Below, piece by piece: positions 35,171 through 44,280 of a stretch of DNA of 64,000 nucleotides. Each line of letters opens with the position of its first letter. Positions within the stretch are counted from its first letter, which is position 1. The position numbers and the translations under genes were made by a program. Below the pieces are notes generated by a model. The model saw nothing but the letters and a program-made list of their open reading frames with translations. It was not told where the DNA came from and did not search any database. Source of the DNA: Streptomyces cyaneochromogenes (GTDB lineage: Bacteria; Actinomycetota; Actinomycetes; Streptomycetales; Streptomycetaceae); contig NZ_CP034539.1 of assembly GCF_003963535.1 (NCBI RefSeq), positions 5,704,001-5,768,000 on the forward strand. Reading direction: 5' to 3'.

Positions 35171-36072
35171 CGGGCTCCTTCAGCGCTGCTCGCGCTGGGC
35201 GCGTTCTCGGCGGTACGCGCCTCCTCGATGGCGCGTGCGACGCGCACCGCGTCCGCCGTGGCGCGCACCTCGTGCACGCGCACCGCCCACGCGCCGGCGT
35301 GCGCTGCCAGCGCCGACACGGCGGCCGTGGCGGCGTCTCGCTCGCGCGCGGGCGGCGGGGCGCCCTGGGGTCCGGCGAGGACGCGGCCGAGGAACCGCTT
35401 GCGGGAGGCGGCGACGAGAAGGGGGTGGCCGAGGCCGAGGAGCCGGTCGAGGTGGGCGAGGAGGACGAGGTCGTGTTCGCCGTCCTTGGAGAAGCCGAGG
35501 CCCGGGTCGACGACGACGCGGTCGGGGGCGATGCCGCCCTCCAGCACGGCTTCCACGCGCGCGTGGAGCTCGTCGGTGACTTCGGCGACGACGTCGGCGT
35601 ACACGCCCTTGACGTTCCCGCCCTGCAGGAAGCCGCGCCAGTGCATGACGACGAAGGGGGCGCCGGCGTCGGCGACGACCGGGATCATCGCGGGGTCGGC
35701 GAGGCCGCCGCTGACGTCGTTGACGAGGGCGGCGCCGGCGGCGAGGGCCTGCTCGGCGACGGAGGCGCGCATGGTGTCGACGGAGACCGAGACGCCCTCG
35801 GCGGCGAGGCCGCGGACGACGGGGACGACGCGGCGCAGTTCCTCGTCCTCGTCGACCCGGGTGGCGCCGGGGCGGGTGGACTCGCCGCCGACGTCGACCA
35901 GGTCGGCGCCCTCCTCGACGAGGGCGAGGCCGTGCTTGACGGCGGACGTCGTGTCGAACCAGCGGCCGCCGTCGGAGAAGGAATCGGGGGTCACGTTGAC
36001 GACTCCCATGACCGCGCACCGGTCCCACTCGGGAAGCCCCGCGACGCGCCCGCGTCCACTCTGCTTGCTCAT
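35167..36072 (-). CDS. folP: dihydropteroate synthase
   Basis: A 301-residue TIM-barrel enzyme condensing the pterin pyrophosphate with p-aminobenzoate, the sulfonamide target. It has GVVNVTPDSFSDGG, DLVDVGGESTRPGA, VNDVSGG, MHWRG, DPGLGFSKDGEHD and AASRKRFLGRV. The ATG is exactly 7 nt past TACGCT on the minus strand, so the mRNA is probably leaderless. It is translationally coupled to the NTF2-like gene downstream. The C-terminal 25 residues are Ala/Ser/Glu-rich. Confidence 0.96.
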   Translation of the reverse strand: MSKQSGRGRVAGLPEWDRCAVMGVVNVTPDSFSDGGRWFDTTSAVKHGLALVEEGADLVDVGGESTRPGATRVDEDEELRRVVPVVRGLAAEGVSVSVDTMRASVAEQALAAGAALVNDVSGGLADPAMIPVVADAGAPFVVMHWRGFLQGGNVKGVYADVVAEVTDELHARVEAVLEGGIAPDRVVVDPGLGFSKDGEHDLVLLAHLDRLLGLGHPLLVAASRKRFLGRVLAGPQGAPPPARERDAATAAVSALAAHAGAWAVRVHEVRATADAVRVARAIEEARTAENAPSASSAEGAR

Positions 36073-36171
36073 GCGTTCAGCGTAGGCCCAAGCAGGGGCC
36101 GCAACGTGCGGTGGCCCGAGCGGAAGCGCGGGGGACGGGCTTCCGCTCGGGCCTGTTGCGGGTGGCCGCGC

Positions 36172-38028
36172 CTATGCGGCGCGGACCTCCCGCTCCGCCA
36201 CCTGGTGGGGGCAGGGGCGCCGAGCGGCCGTGCGGCGGCGAAGGAAGCGCGGCAGCGGCAGTGCCAGGTTCACGAAGCCCTCCGCCTGCATGGCGGCGAA
36301 GCCGAGGCGGGGCAGGTCGCCGGAGGCCCGGTAGACGACGAAGCGGGGCTCCCAGCGGGGCTGGAACTTGGCGTTGAACTTGTACAGGGACTCGATCTGG
36401 AACCAGCGGGAGAGGAAGACGAGCAGGCCTCGCCAGGCGCGCAGCACCGGGCCCGCGCCGATCTTCTCGCCGCGTGCCAGAGCGGAGCGGAACATGGCGA
36501 AGTTGAGGGACACGCGCGCGATGCCGAACTTCGGGGCGGCCTGGAGGGCGGCCACGATGAGCAGTTCGTTCATGCCGGGGTCGGCCGAGCGGTCGCGGCG
36601 CATCAGGTCCAGGGAGACCCCGTCCGTGCCCCACGGCACGAAGTGGAGGATCGCCTTGAGGTCGCCGTACTCTCCCGGCTCCTCGTCGGCCTTGTGGGCC
36701 GTGGCGATGAGGCAGTCGCCGTCGGACGGGTCGCCGACGCGGCCCAGCGCCATGGAGAAGCCGCGCTCGGTGTCGGTGCCGCGCCAGTCCTCGGCGGCCC
36801 GGCGGATCCGCTCCAGTTCGGTCTCGCCGAGGTCACGGACACGACGTACCCGGGTCTCGTAACCGGCGCGCTCGATGCGCTTGACCATCTGACGTACGTT
36901 GCGCATCGCGCGGCCGGCGAGCGAGAAATCCGGGACGTCCACCACCGCCTCGTCGCCCAGCTCGAGGGCGTCGAGCCCGGTCTCGCGGGTCCACACCTCG
37001 GCGCCGGTCTCGGAGCAGCCCATGACGGCCGGGGTCCAGGAGTGGGCCTTGGCCTCGTCCATGAAGCGCTCGATGGCGCCGGGCCAGGCCTCGACGTCGC
37101 CGATGGGGTCGCCGCTGGCCAGCATCACGCCGGAGACGACGCGGTACGTCACCGCGGCCTTGCCGCTGGGGGAGAAGACGACGGCCTTGTCGCGGCGCAG
37201 CGCGAAGTGGCCGAGGGAGTCGCGGCCGCCGTGCTTGGCGAGCAGGGCGCGCAGGCGGGTCTCGTCGTCCTCGGTGAGGTGGGCGGCGGGGTGTTCGGGG
37301 CGGAAGGCGAGGTAGATCGTCGTGACCGCGGTGATCCAGCCGAGCGCGCCGAGGGAGAAGGCGACCGTCCAGGAGGTGTTGCCCTGGTAGTCGACCGGCC
37401 CCTCGAAGCCGAACAGGCCGTACAGGACGTGTGTGATGCGGTCGGCCAGGCTGGGGTCGCCCACCAGCGTGCCCGGGTGGGCGCTGACGATGACCAGCCC
37501 GAGGGCGAGGGAACCGGCGCTCATGAGGACGAAGTTGGCCAGCGCGCGCCACCTGCTGCGGGGGTCGGGCAGCGCCGCGAACTGGTCGCGGTGGCGCAGC
37601 AGCGCGGTGAGCAGCAGCACCGAGATGAGCACGCCCACGACGGAGTGGCGGTACATGAACTGCGCCACGGCTCCGGCCGGCAGCAGGACGACCGCCGCGC
37701 GCCAGGCCCGGCGCTTGCCGCGCTTGAGGCCGTGGGCGAGCAGCAGCAACAGCACGCCCGCGCTGAGCGACAGTGCGGCCGCGAACGGCCCGAACGCGCC
37801 CGGCAGGACCTCGGCGATGGCGTGCATACGGCTGTGCCGGAAGCGCGGGAAGACGCCCGCGGCGATGTTCAGCAGGCCCACCAGAGAGCAGGCCCTGCCG
37901 ACGAGGGCGGGAACGGCCTCGGGGCGCGGGCCGCGCAGCAGGTGCCGTACGCGGCTCGTCAGATGGCCAACCTGGCTCGATCGTTGAGGAACCTTGCCCG
38001 ACATTTCCACATCTGTCCTGACAGACAT
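36172..38028 (-). CDS. MprF/LysX-like membrane protein with DUF2156 domain
   Basis: A protein of about 618 residues. The N-terminal half has about six membrane segments, and the C-terminal half (from about residue 270) is the phosphatidylglycerol lysyltransferase-type GNAT fold DUF2156 (KAVVFSPSGKAAVTYRVVSG, SGDPIGD, DEAVVDVPDFSLAGRAMRNV, FQPRWEPRFVVY). Relatives aminoacylate lipids to lower surface charge and resist cationic peptides. There is no fused lysyl-tRNA synthetase, unlike mycobacterial LysX. The start is uncertain: ATGs at 38079, 38028 and 38004. If the SigE-like GGAAC-N16-TGTC at 38044-38020 is real, 38004 is correct. Envelope-stress control would fit. Confidence 0.88.
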   Translation of the reverse strand: MSVRTDVEMSGKVPQRSSQVGHLTSRVRHLLRGPRPEAVPALVGRACSLVGLLNIAAGVFPRFRHSRMHAIAEVLPGAFGPFAAALSLSAGVLLLLLAHGLKRGKRRAWRAAVVLLPAGAVAQFMYRHSVVGVLISVLLLTALLRHRDQFAALPDPRSRWRALANFVLMSAGSLALGLVIVSAHPGTLVGDPSLADRITHVLYGLFGFEGPVDYQGNTSWTVAFSLGALGWITAVTTIYLAFRPEHPAAHLTEDDETRLRALLAKHGGRDSLGHFALRRDKAVVFSPSGKAAVTYRVVSGVMLASGDPIGDVEAWPGAIERFMDEAKAHSWTPAVMGCSETGAEVWTRETGLDALELGDEAVVDVPDFSLAGRAMRNVRQMVKRIERAGYETRVRRVRDLGETELERIRRAAEDWRGTDTERGFSMALGRVGDPSDGDCLIATAHKADEEPGEYGDLKAILHFVPWGTDGVSLDLMRRDRSADPGMNELLIVAALQAAPKFGIARVSLNFAMFRSALARGEKIGAGPVLRAWRGLLVFLSRWFQIESLYKFNAKFQPRWEPRFVVYRASGDLPRLGFAAMQAEGFVNLALPLPRFLRRRTAARRPCPHQVAEREVRAA

Positions 38029-38247
38029 CGCATCCCAGTGTTCCGCGAGAGACCTTGGATCCGGTGCCGATTCGGGCATCCGGCGACATTGCGCCCTCTA
38101 GGACGGTGTCTCGAGGGGAGAGGTTCACTCGGCTCCCCAAAACCGTTTCAAAGGCCAAGGAAAGTCCGGGGCAAGCCCTTGCGAAGGTGCGGGGGAGACA
38201 GCGCGGGAAGCGCGATCCGGGCGGAAAGTGCGGACAGGTAACCATCG

Positions 38248-39366
38248 ATGGGTCTCACGAGCGACAAGGTGCTGGCGCTGGCGGTTCTGTCCGCCGTAGG
38301 GCTGTTCGTCGGCACGGTGTGGCTGTGGCCGCGGCTGGCGCGGCGCGGCTGGCGGGCGGTGAGCGGACGCGTGGGCCTGTTGTTCTCCACGCAGTTGGCG
38401 CTCTTCATGGCGGTCGGCCTCGGCGCCAACCAGGCCTTCGGGTTCTACGCCAGCTGGGCCGATCTGTTCGGGCAGGAGAAGGACCAGGGCGTGGTCGTGG
38501 ACCACACGCCGGAACGCGGGCCGCTGCGGGTCGTGGACACGCGCCGGGTGCCGGGGGCGGCGAGCTCCAGTCCGCGGTTGGGCGGTCAGATCCAGAAGGT
38601 CGACATGGTGGGCCGGACCTCGCACATCGCCACGCCCGCGTTCGTCTATCTGCCGCCCGAGTATTTTCAGCCGGAATACCGCACGCGCAGGTTCCCGGCG
38701 GCCGTCGTCCTCACCGGCTATCCCGGTACGGCCCAGGCGCTGGTGGACAAGCTCGACTATCCGCGTACGGCCGCCAGGCTCGTGGCGCAGGGCCGTATGG
38801 AGCCGATGATCCTGGTGATGATGCGGCCGACCGTGGCGCCGCCCCGGGACACGGAGTGCGTGGACATTCCCGGGGGCCCGCAGACCGAGACGTTCTTCGC
38901 GGCCGATCTGCCCGAGGCCGTGAGCAGCCACTACAGGGTGGGCGGCGGGCCCGGCAGCTGGGGAATCATCGGTGACTCGACCGGCGGCTACTGCGCGTTG
39001 AAGCTCGCCATGCACCATCCCAAGGTGTACGCGGCGGGGGCGGGGCTTTCCGCGTACTACAACGCGCCGATCGACGCCACGACCGGCGATCTCTTCCAGG
39101 GCGACGAGGAACTGCGCAATCGCGCGAACCTGTGGTGGTACCTCAAGCACATGCCGGCTCCGGACACTTCGCTGCTCGTCAGCAGCAGCAAAGTTGGAGA
39201 ATCCAACTACAAGGCCACGCTGAAGTTCATTGAGCGTGTGAAGGCCACGAAGCTGACCCGCATCTCCTCGATCATCCTCGAAAGCGGCGGTCACAACTTC
39301 AACACCTGGCGGCGGGAGATTCCGGGGACGCTGGAGTGGATGAGCGGGCGGCTGAGCGGCAGGTGA
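38248..39366 (+). CDS. membrane-anchored esterase, antigen 85-like alpha/beta hydrolase
   Basis: A 372-residue protein with two N-terminal hydrophobic segments (about 7-27 and 45-65) and an external alpha/beta hydrolase domain of the esterase D/antigen 85 type. The nucleophile is the Ser in GIIGDSTGGYCAL, and the catalytic His is probably in ESGGHNFNTWRRE. VYLPPEYFQPEYRTRRFP and VLTGYPG form the oxyanion region. It is divergent from the MprF-like gene, with 220 nt between; both act at the envelope and may be co-regulated. The substrate is unknown. Confidence 0.88.
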   Translation: MGLTSDKVLALAVLSAVGLFVGTVWLWPRLARRGWRAVSGRVGLLFSTQLALFMAVGLGANQAFGFYASWADLFGQEKDQGVVVDHTPERGPLRVVDTRRVPGAASSSPRLGGQIQKVDMVGRTSHIATPAFVYLPPEYFQPEYRTRRFPAAVVLTGYPGTAQALVDKLDYPRTAARLVAQGRMEPMILVMMRPTVAPPRDTECVDIPGGPQTETFFAADLPEAVSSHYRVGGGPGSWGIIGDSTGGYCALKLAMHHPKVYAAGAGLSAYYNAPIDATTGDLFQGDEELRNRANLWWYLKHMPAPDTSLLVSSSKVGESNYKATLKFIERVKATKLTRISSIILESGGHNFNTWRREIPGTLEWMSGRLSGR

Positions 39367-39557
39367 GATGGCCGACGGCAGGGCCGCGGGACGGCCGTGG
39401 GGATGTCCGCAGAGATGGCCGACGGGGCTTTGTGATCTTGGTTCTTGGTTAATTCCGTGCCGGATCTGATTCCTGATGCCGTGTGAACGACTCGCGATGG
39501 CTGTCTTTTTACGGGGCGGGGCAACAAGATTCGCCTACGCGCGGTAAGTTTCTGGCC

Positions 39558-41084
39558 ATGCCACGTGGACGTCACCGTCATTCCCCGCCCTTGCACAGGC
39601 TGCTGCCCCCGTCGGCGATCGCAGGCGTCTCCGTCGTCTGCGCCCTCGCCCCCTGGGTGTTCACCGAGCCCTTGGTGCTGCGCGGCCTTGCCGGGGCCGC
39701 CGCGGCGACGGCGGTCATTGGTGCGGTCGTCATGCGCCGCTGGGACACCCAGGCCGGCAAGAAGGTCGCCGACCTCACGCGCGCGCGTGCGAGCGACGAG
39801 TGGCGGTACGAGGAACGGGTCGCCGAGCTGGAGACCGACCTCGAGGAGTCCCGTGAGCTGCGCATGAAGCTGGAGCAGCGGCTGCGGGGCAAGCGGGCGG
39901 AGCTCGCGGGGCTGCGCAACGAGCACGCGGCGCTGCTGCGCCGGTACGCCACGGCGGAGACCGAGCGGGCCAGCGTCCTGGAGGAGCGCCGGGTTCTGGA
40001 GATAGAGGCGACAGCGCCCGCGCGCGCGTTGCCGCCGGCGCCGGTCGACGCCTCTTCGGCGCAGGAGACGGGGGCTGTGGCTGCCCCCGCCGAGGCCGAG
40101 GCGGAGGGTGCGGAGACCGAGTCCGCCGAGTCCGTCGAGTCCAACGAGGAGACCCCGGTGACTCCGGCGGTCTTCTCGCCGGAGGGATCCCGGCTGTTCC
40201 TGCGGGCCAAGGCGGCGTTGGCGCGGTTCGACGGGGAGGAGGCCGCGGAGGACGGCGAGTCCGTGCAGGTGTCCGAGTCCGCGCTGGACACCGAGCCGGT
40301 GCAGGTGTCCGAGTCCGCGCGGGACACCGAGCCGGTGCAGGTGGCCGAGTCAGCCAAGGGCAGCGAGTCCGCCAAGGACCAGTCCCCGAAGGACGAGCCT
40401 CCGAACAACGAGCCCCCCAAGGGCGACGGCCGGTCCAACGGCGAGTCCGCGAAGGACGGTTCGGGTGCCACCGGGGCGCAGACCGCGGCGGCACGGACCA
40501 CCGAGGCCCAGCACGTCGGCGGATCCGAGAAGGAGCCCGCGCTGGAGGACGAAGCGCAGGGGAAGCCCGAGGCGGTCGACGGGCACCAGCGCGCGGCCGC
40601 CAACACCACGGCAGACGCCCTGACCAGGACGGACGCCCGCATCGGGACGGGTGCAGTCGCCGAGACGGATGCCGTCGCCAAGGCGGCCACGGTCGCTACG
40701 ACGGACGCGCCCGCCGTGGCCCGTCCCGCCCTGCCCCCGGCCGGTTCGATCCCCTCGCAGCAGCCCGCGGGTCACTTCATCGCGCCGACCGCCGTGGCCG
40801 TCGTACCGGCGACGCCCGTACGGCGCCCGATGATCGAGGGCGGCTTCGACTTCTTCGGTACGAAGAGGGGGGCGGCCATGCCCTCCGCGCTGGAGTCCGT
40901 CCAGAACGAGGACCTCGCCGACGTCGTCGGCCAGGAGGCCCTCGCCCTCCACAAGGCCGAGTCCGAGGCCGAGTTCAAGCCGGCGGACGAGGAGTCCCGG
41001 GGGATCGGTCAGGTCATCGACCTGACGGCGCACGACGAGACGGAACAGATCGATGTGCAGGGGCTGCGCAGCGCGGTTTCCTGA
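39558..41084 (+). CDS. membrane-anchored coiled-coil protein with acidic repeats
   Basis: A 508-residue protein that I do not recognise by function. Two hydrophobic segments (residues 18-36 and 42-59) are followed by a coiled coil (about 70-150, EERVAELETDLEESRELRMK). A long disordered Ala/Glu/Ser/Thr region contains three 12-residue repeats of the type VQVSESAxDTEP (36-bp DNA repeats at 40263-40370). The conserved C-terminal region has RRPMIEGGFDFFGTKRG and IGQVIDLTAHDETEQIDV. The ATG at 39558 is 8 nt past TAAGTT. The layout suggests a scaffold at the membrane, perhaps for growth or division, which is speculative. Confidence 0.75.
   Translation: MPRGRHRHSPPLHRLLPPSAIAGVSVVCALAPWVFTEPLVLRGLAGAAAATAVIGAVVMRRWDTQAGKKVADLTRARASDEWRYEERVAELETDLEESRELRMKLEQRLRGKRAELAGLRNEHAALLRRYATAETERASVLEERRVLEIEATAPARALPPAPVDASSAQETGAVAAPAEAEAEGAETESAESVESNEETPVTPAVFSPEGSRLFLRAKAALARFDGEEAAEDGESVQVSESALDTEPVQVSESARDTEPVQVAESAKGSESAKDQSPKDEPPNNEPPKGDGRSNGESAKDGSGATGAQTAAARTTEAQHVGGSEKEPALEDEAQGKPEAVDGHQRAAANTTADALTRTDARIGTGAVAETDAVAKAATVATTDAPAVARPALPPAGSIPSQQPAGHFIAPTAVAVVPATPVRRPMIEGGFDFFGTKRGAAMPSALESVQNEDLADVVGQEALALHKAESEAEFKPADEESRGIGQVIDLTAHDETEQIDVQGLRSAVS
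40263..40370 (+). repeat. 36-bp tandem repeat inside the coiled-coil protein gene
   Basis: Three units starting at 40263, 40299 and 40335, in phase with the frame; the third is diverged at its end. They encode acidic Ser/Glu/Asp-rich dodecapeptides. Confidence 0.8.
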
Positions 41085-41135
41085 CGGCGGGCCCGGGTGA
41101 CGCCGGTCGGTGTCCCTTCGGGGGCGTGAGCGGCC

Positions 41136-42470
41136 TCAGGCCATCCACCGGTCCGGCCGCGCCACCTTCCGTCCCGTACGCGACCTCTCCGCCTGCCCCC
41201 GCAGCAGTTCCGCAGCCTCCTCGGCGCCCCTCAGACGGGCTGTCACCGTCTTGTTCGCCCCGGTGTCCACATGGACGTCGGCGACGCCCCACACGCGCTC
41301 CCAGGGCCCCTGGGACAGCCGTACGCTCTGGACCTTCGCATGCGGTACGAGCGCGAGGCTCCGCTGGAACAGGCCGGTGCGGGCGGCGAACACCGCGTCC
41401 GTGACGGCCAGGCCGTATCCACGCCACCACAGCGGCACGCACCGGCTTGCCCGCCGCGGCGGACGCGACAGGGACGCGTGCGGGGGGACGCTCACGCCGG
41501 GCAGCACGCGCGCGACGACCGATTCGGCGACCTCGCGCGGCGCGACCGGCAGCAGGACCGAGTTCGACGAGCCCGCCACGTCCAGCTCCACCCGCACCCA
41601 GCCGCGCCGCCGCCACAGCAGCGGCTCGACGATCCGTACGGTCTGGACGCGGCCGGGCGGGACCGTCTCGTGCGCCCGGTCGAGCAGACCGTGGTCGAGG
41701 CGCAGCCCGTCCGGCGACTCGCCCACCGTCCAGTCGTACTCGGTGACGAACCGCCCCACGCTGCTCGCCCCCGCCGCGCCGAACAGCGGTACCGCGGCCG
41801 CGAGCACGGTCCACACGCTTTCGGTGGCCAGCCAGAGGACGGTCGGTACGACGACCGCGGCGGCCAGCGTCCCCCAGGTGGCGCCGGTCAGCAGGAGGGA
41901 GACGGCCAGGACGCCCGGCGGCACGCGCAGCAGTTGCTGGGACGGCGCCTCACCGACCTCGTGTGCCGTCTCGGGTGCGAAACCGGCGGCGCGTGCGAGG
42001 AGTTCCGCACGGAGCGCACGCGCCTCCTCCTCGCCCAGGAAGGCGAGTTCGTCCTTCTTGTCCGTGCCTATGACATCCAGCTTGAGCTTCGCCACGCCCG
42101 CCACGCGCGCGAGGAGCGGCTGGGTGATGTCGATGGCCTGGATGCGTTCCAGCCGGATGTGCGCGGTGCGCCGGAACACCAGACCGGTACGGATGCGCAG
42201 GTCCGTCTCGGTCACCGCGAAGTGCGTGAACCACCAGGTGAGGAAGCCGTACAGGGCGGCCGCGGGGACCAGCACGGCGAGTGCGAGCAGGAGGGTCGTC
42301 GTGGTCAGCCTGGTCAGCTGGCGCTGTGCCTGGTCGGGGTCGTGCACGGCCCAGCCGATCAGCACCGCGACCGGCGCCCACGCGCGCCTGAGCGGCGTCA
42401 CGGGGTGCAGCCGCCGTTCGGTCACGGGTCGCAGCCCGCTTACGGCGTCGTCGACGCCGGGCGTCGTCAC
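41136..42470 (-). CDS. PH domain-containing protein, YdbT-like (bPH2 x2 or more)
   Basis: A 444-residue membrane protein with repeated bacterial PH (DUF304/bPH2) modules: FAVTETDLRIRTGLVFRRTA ... IRLERIQAIDITQPL near the N-terminus and again DWTVGESPDGLRLDHGLL ... VPPGRVQTVRIVEPLLWRR and VFAARTGLFQRSLALVPHAK. Paired hydrophobic segments lie between them. The GTG start overlaps the stop of the smaller PH gene (GTGA). Two-gene ydbS-ydbT operons like this are widespread. In Bacillus they help resistance to bacteriocins or membrane stress. It is convergent with the coiled-coil gene. Confidence 0.9.
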   Translation of the reverse strand: MTTPGVDDAVSGLRPVTERRLHPVTPLRRAWAPVAVLIGWAVHDPDQAQRQLTRLTTTTLLLALAVLVPAAALYGFLTWWFTHFAVTETDLRIRTGLVFRRTAHIRLERIQAIDITQPLLARVAGVAKLKLDVIGTDKKDELAFLGEEEARALRAELLARAAGFAPETAHEVGEAPSQQLLRVPPGVLAVSLLLTGATWGTLAAAVVVPTVLWLATESVWTVLAAAVPLFGAAGASSVGRFVTEYDWTVGESPDGLRLDHGLLDRAHETVPPGRVQTVRIVEPLLWRRRGWVRVELDVAGSSNSVLLPVAPREVAESVVARVLPGVSVPPHASLSRPPRRASRCVPLWWRGYGLAVTDAVFAARTGLFQRSLALVPHAKVQSVRLSQGPWERVWGVADVHVDTGANKTVTARLRGAEEAAELLRGQAERSRTGRKVARPDRWMA

Positions 42471-43015
42471 AGGCCCGCCGATCGTGCCTCGCCCAGCTCG
42501 GTGAGCCGGTCGCGCAGCCGCTCGGCCTCGGCCGGGTCGAGGCCGGGGATGGTGGCGTCGGTGGCCGCCGCGGCCGTGTGCAGCTGCACGCTGGCCAGCC
42601 CGAAGTGCCGCTCGAGGGGGCCCGAGGTGACCTCGACCAGCTGCATCCGGCCGTACGGCACCACCGTCTCCTCGCGCCACAGCACGCCCCGGCTGATCAG
42701 CAGGTCGTCGGCGCGCTCGGCGTAGCGCCACGAACGCCAGTTGCGGCCGAGCATCACCCAGCCCCATGCCATCAGCGCCAGGGGCAGCAGCGCGAAGGCC
42801 GCCCAAGCGGGCCCGGCGAACAGGCCGAGCACCACGGCGAGGCCGATCGTCAGCAGTCCCAGCCACACCACCAGCAACAGCCGGCGCATGCGGAGCAGCC
42901 GGGGCGGCAGCCCGGTCCACCTCGGCTCGTCCCCCGCGTGATCGCCCCCCACGCGCTCGGCCCCCGCCTGCCCGTCCTCCGCTGTCCCCGTGTTCTGCGG
43001 GCTCCCCGTCTCCAT
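42467..43015 (-). CDS. PH domain-containing protein, YdbS-like
   Basis: A 182-residue protein with two membrane segments (LLLVVWLGLLTIGLAVVLGL and AFALLPLALMAWGWVML) followed by one bPH2 domain (DLLISRGVLWREETVVPYGR ... MQLVEVTSGPLERHFGLASV). The ATG at 43015 begins METGSPQNTG; the open frame extends upstream but has no conserved sequence. It is coupled to the larger PH gene by GTGA. It is divergent from nuoD, and the two starts are only 31 nt apart. Confidence 0.9.
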   Translation of the reverse strand: METGSPQNTGTAEDGQAGAERVGGDHAGDEPRWTGLPPRLLRMRRLLLVVWLGLLTIGLAVVLGLFAGPAWAAFALLPLALMAWGWVMLGRNWRSWRYAERADDLLISRGVLWREETVVPYGRMQLVEVTSGPLERHFGLASVQLHTAAAATDATIPGLDPAEAERLRDRLTELGEARSAGL

Positions 43016-43046
43016 GAGGCCAGCGTACGTAGGAGAGACTGTGTCC

Positions 43047-44198
43047 ATGACTCCCACGACGGAGACCATGGTCGGTATCGGCGGCGCCGCGGAGAGCACC
43101 GACATGGTGCTCAACATCGGGCCCCAGCACCCGTCCACGCACGGCGTGCTGCGCCTCAAGCTCGTGCTGGACGGTGAGCGCATCACGCGCGCGGAGCCCG
43201 TGATCGGCTATATGCACCGCGGCGCGGAGAAGCTCTTCGAGGCCCGCGACTACCGGCAGATCATCATGCTCGCCAACCGCCACGACTGGCTGTCGGCGTT
43301 CTCCAACGAGCTGGGCGTCGTGCTCGCCGTCGAGCGCATGCTCGGCATGGAGGTGCCCGAGCGGGCGGTGTGGACCCGGACGCTGCTCGCGGAGCTCAAC
43401 CGGGTGCTCAACCACCTGATGTTCCTCGGGTCCTACCCGCTGGAGCTGGGCGGGATCACGCCGATCTTCTACGCCTTCTCGGAGCGCGAGGAACTCCAGC
43501 ACGTGATGGAGGAGGTCTCCGGCGGGCGGATGCACTACATGTTCAACCGGGTGGGAGGCCTGAAGGAGGACCTGCCGGCCGGGTGGACCACGCGCGCGCG
43601 TGCCGCCGTCGCCGACGTGCGCTCGCGCATGGACCGGTTCGACGACCTGGTGCTCGGCAACGAGATCTTCCGGGGGCGCACCCGGGGCGTGGGCGCCCTC
43701 ACGCCCGAGACCGTGCACGCGTACGGCGTGAGCGGGCCGATCGCGCGTGCCTCGGGCGTCGACTTCGATCTGCGCCGGGACGAGCCCTATCTCGCGTACG
43801 GCGAGCTGGGGGACGTCCTGAAGGTCGTGACCCGGGACGAGGGCGACTGCCTCGCCCGGTTCGAGTGCCTGCTGGAACAGACCCACAACTCCCTCGACCT
43901 CGCTGACGCCTGCCTCGACCGCCTCGCCGGACTGCCGCCCGGGCCGATCAACCAGCGGCTCCCCAAGGTGCTGAAGGCGCCCGAGGGGCACACGTACGCA
44001 TGGACCGAGAACCCGCTCGGCATCAACGGCTACTACCTCGTCAGCAAGGGCGAGAAGACCCCGTACCGGCTGAAGCTGCGCTCCGCCTCGTACAACAACA
44101 TCCAGGCGCTGGTCGAGCTGCTGCCGGGGACGCTGATCGCGGACATGGTGGCGATTTTGGGGTCGATGTTCTTCGTGGTCGGGGACATCGACAAGTAG
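43047..44198 (+). CDS. nuoD: NADH-quinone oxidoreductase subunit D (orphan copy)
   Basis: A 383-residue NuoD/49-kDa homologue (LNIGPQHPSTHGVLRLKLVL, IGYMHRGAEKLFEARDYRQ, NRHDWLSAFSNELG, GGRMHYMF, FRGRTRGVGALTPE) ending in the family C-terminus MFFVVGDIDK. No other nuo gene is adjacent, so this is a stand-alone paralogue of the main nuo operon gene, as in S. coelicolor where I recall nuoD2. Arg58 in GYMHRG aligns with the arginine dimethylated in mammalian NDUFS2. The convergent neighbour encodes the NDUFAF7-type methyltransferase family known for that reaction. GGAGAG lies upstream of the ATG. Confidence 0.93.
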   Translation: MTPTTETMVGIGGAAESTDMVLNIGPQHPSTHGVLRLKLVLDGERITRAEPVIGYMHRGAEKLFEARDYRQIIMLANRHDWLSAFSNELGVVLAVERMLGMEVPERAVWTRTLLAELNRVLNHLMFLGSYPLELGGITPIFYAFSEREELQHVMEEVSGGRMHYMFNRVGGLKEDLPAGWTTRARAAVADVRSRMDRFDDLVLGNEIFRGRTRGVGALTPETVHAYGVSGPIARASGVDFDLRRDEPYLAYGELGDVLKVVTRDEGDCLARFECLLEQTHNSLDLADACLDRLAGLPPGPINQRLPKVLKAPEGHTYAWTENPLGINGYYLVSKGEKTPYRLKLRSASYNNIQALVELLPGTLIADMVAILGSMFFVVGDIDK

Positions 44199-44280
44199 GG
44201 GCCGATCACGGCGTCAAGTAGGGACCGATCACGTCGGCGAGCAGGGGCTGATCACCTCGACGAGCAGTGCTGATCAGTCC
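44193..44280. repeat. 23-bp tandem repeat across the nuoD/methyltransferase junction
   Basis: Four imperfect units with exact 23-bp spacing begin at 44193, 44216, 44239 and 44262 (pattern AAGTAGGGxCCGATCACGxCG). The first contains the nuoD stop codon, and the last reaches the stop codon of the opposing gene. They fill the whole convergent gap. Confidence 0.75.

Noticed and set aside
44193..44280. Possible CRISPR-like array
   Set aside because: Unit is 23 bp with no spacers between repeats; it is a tandem repeat.
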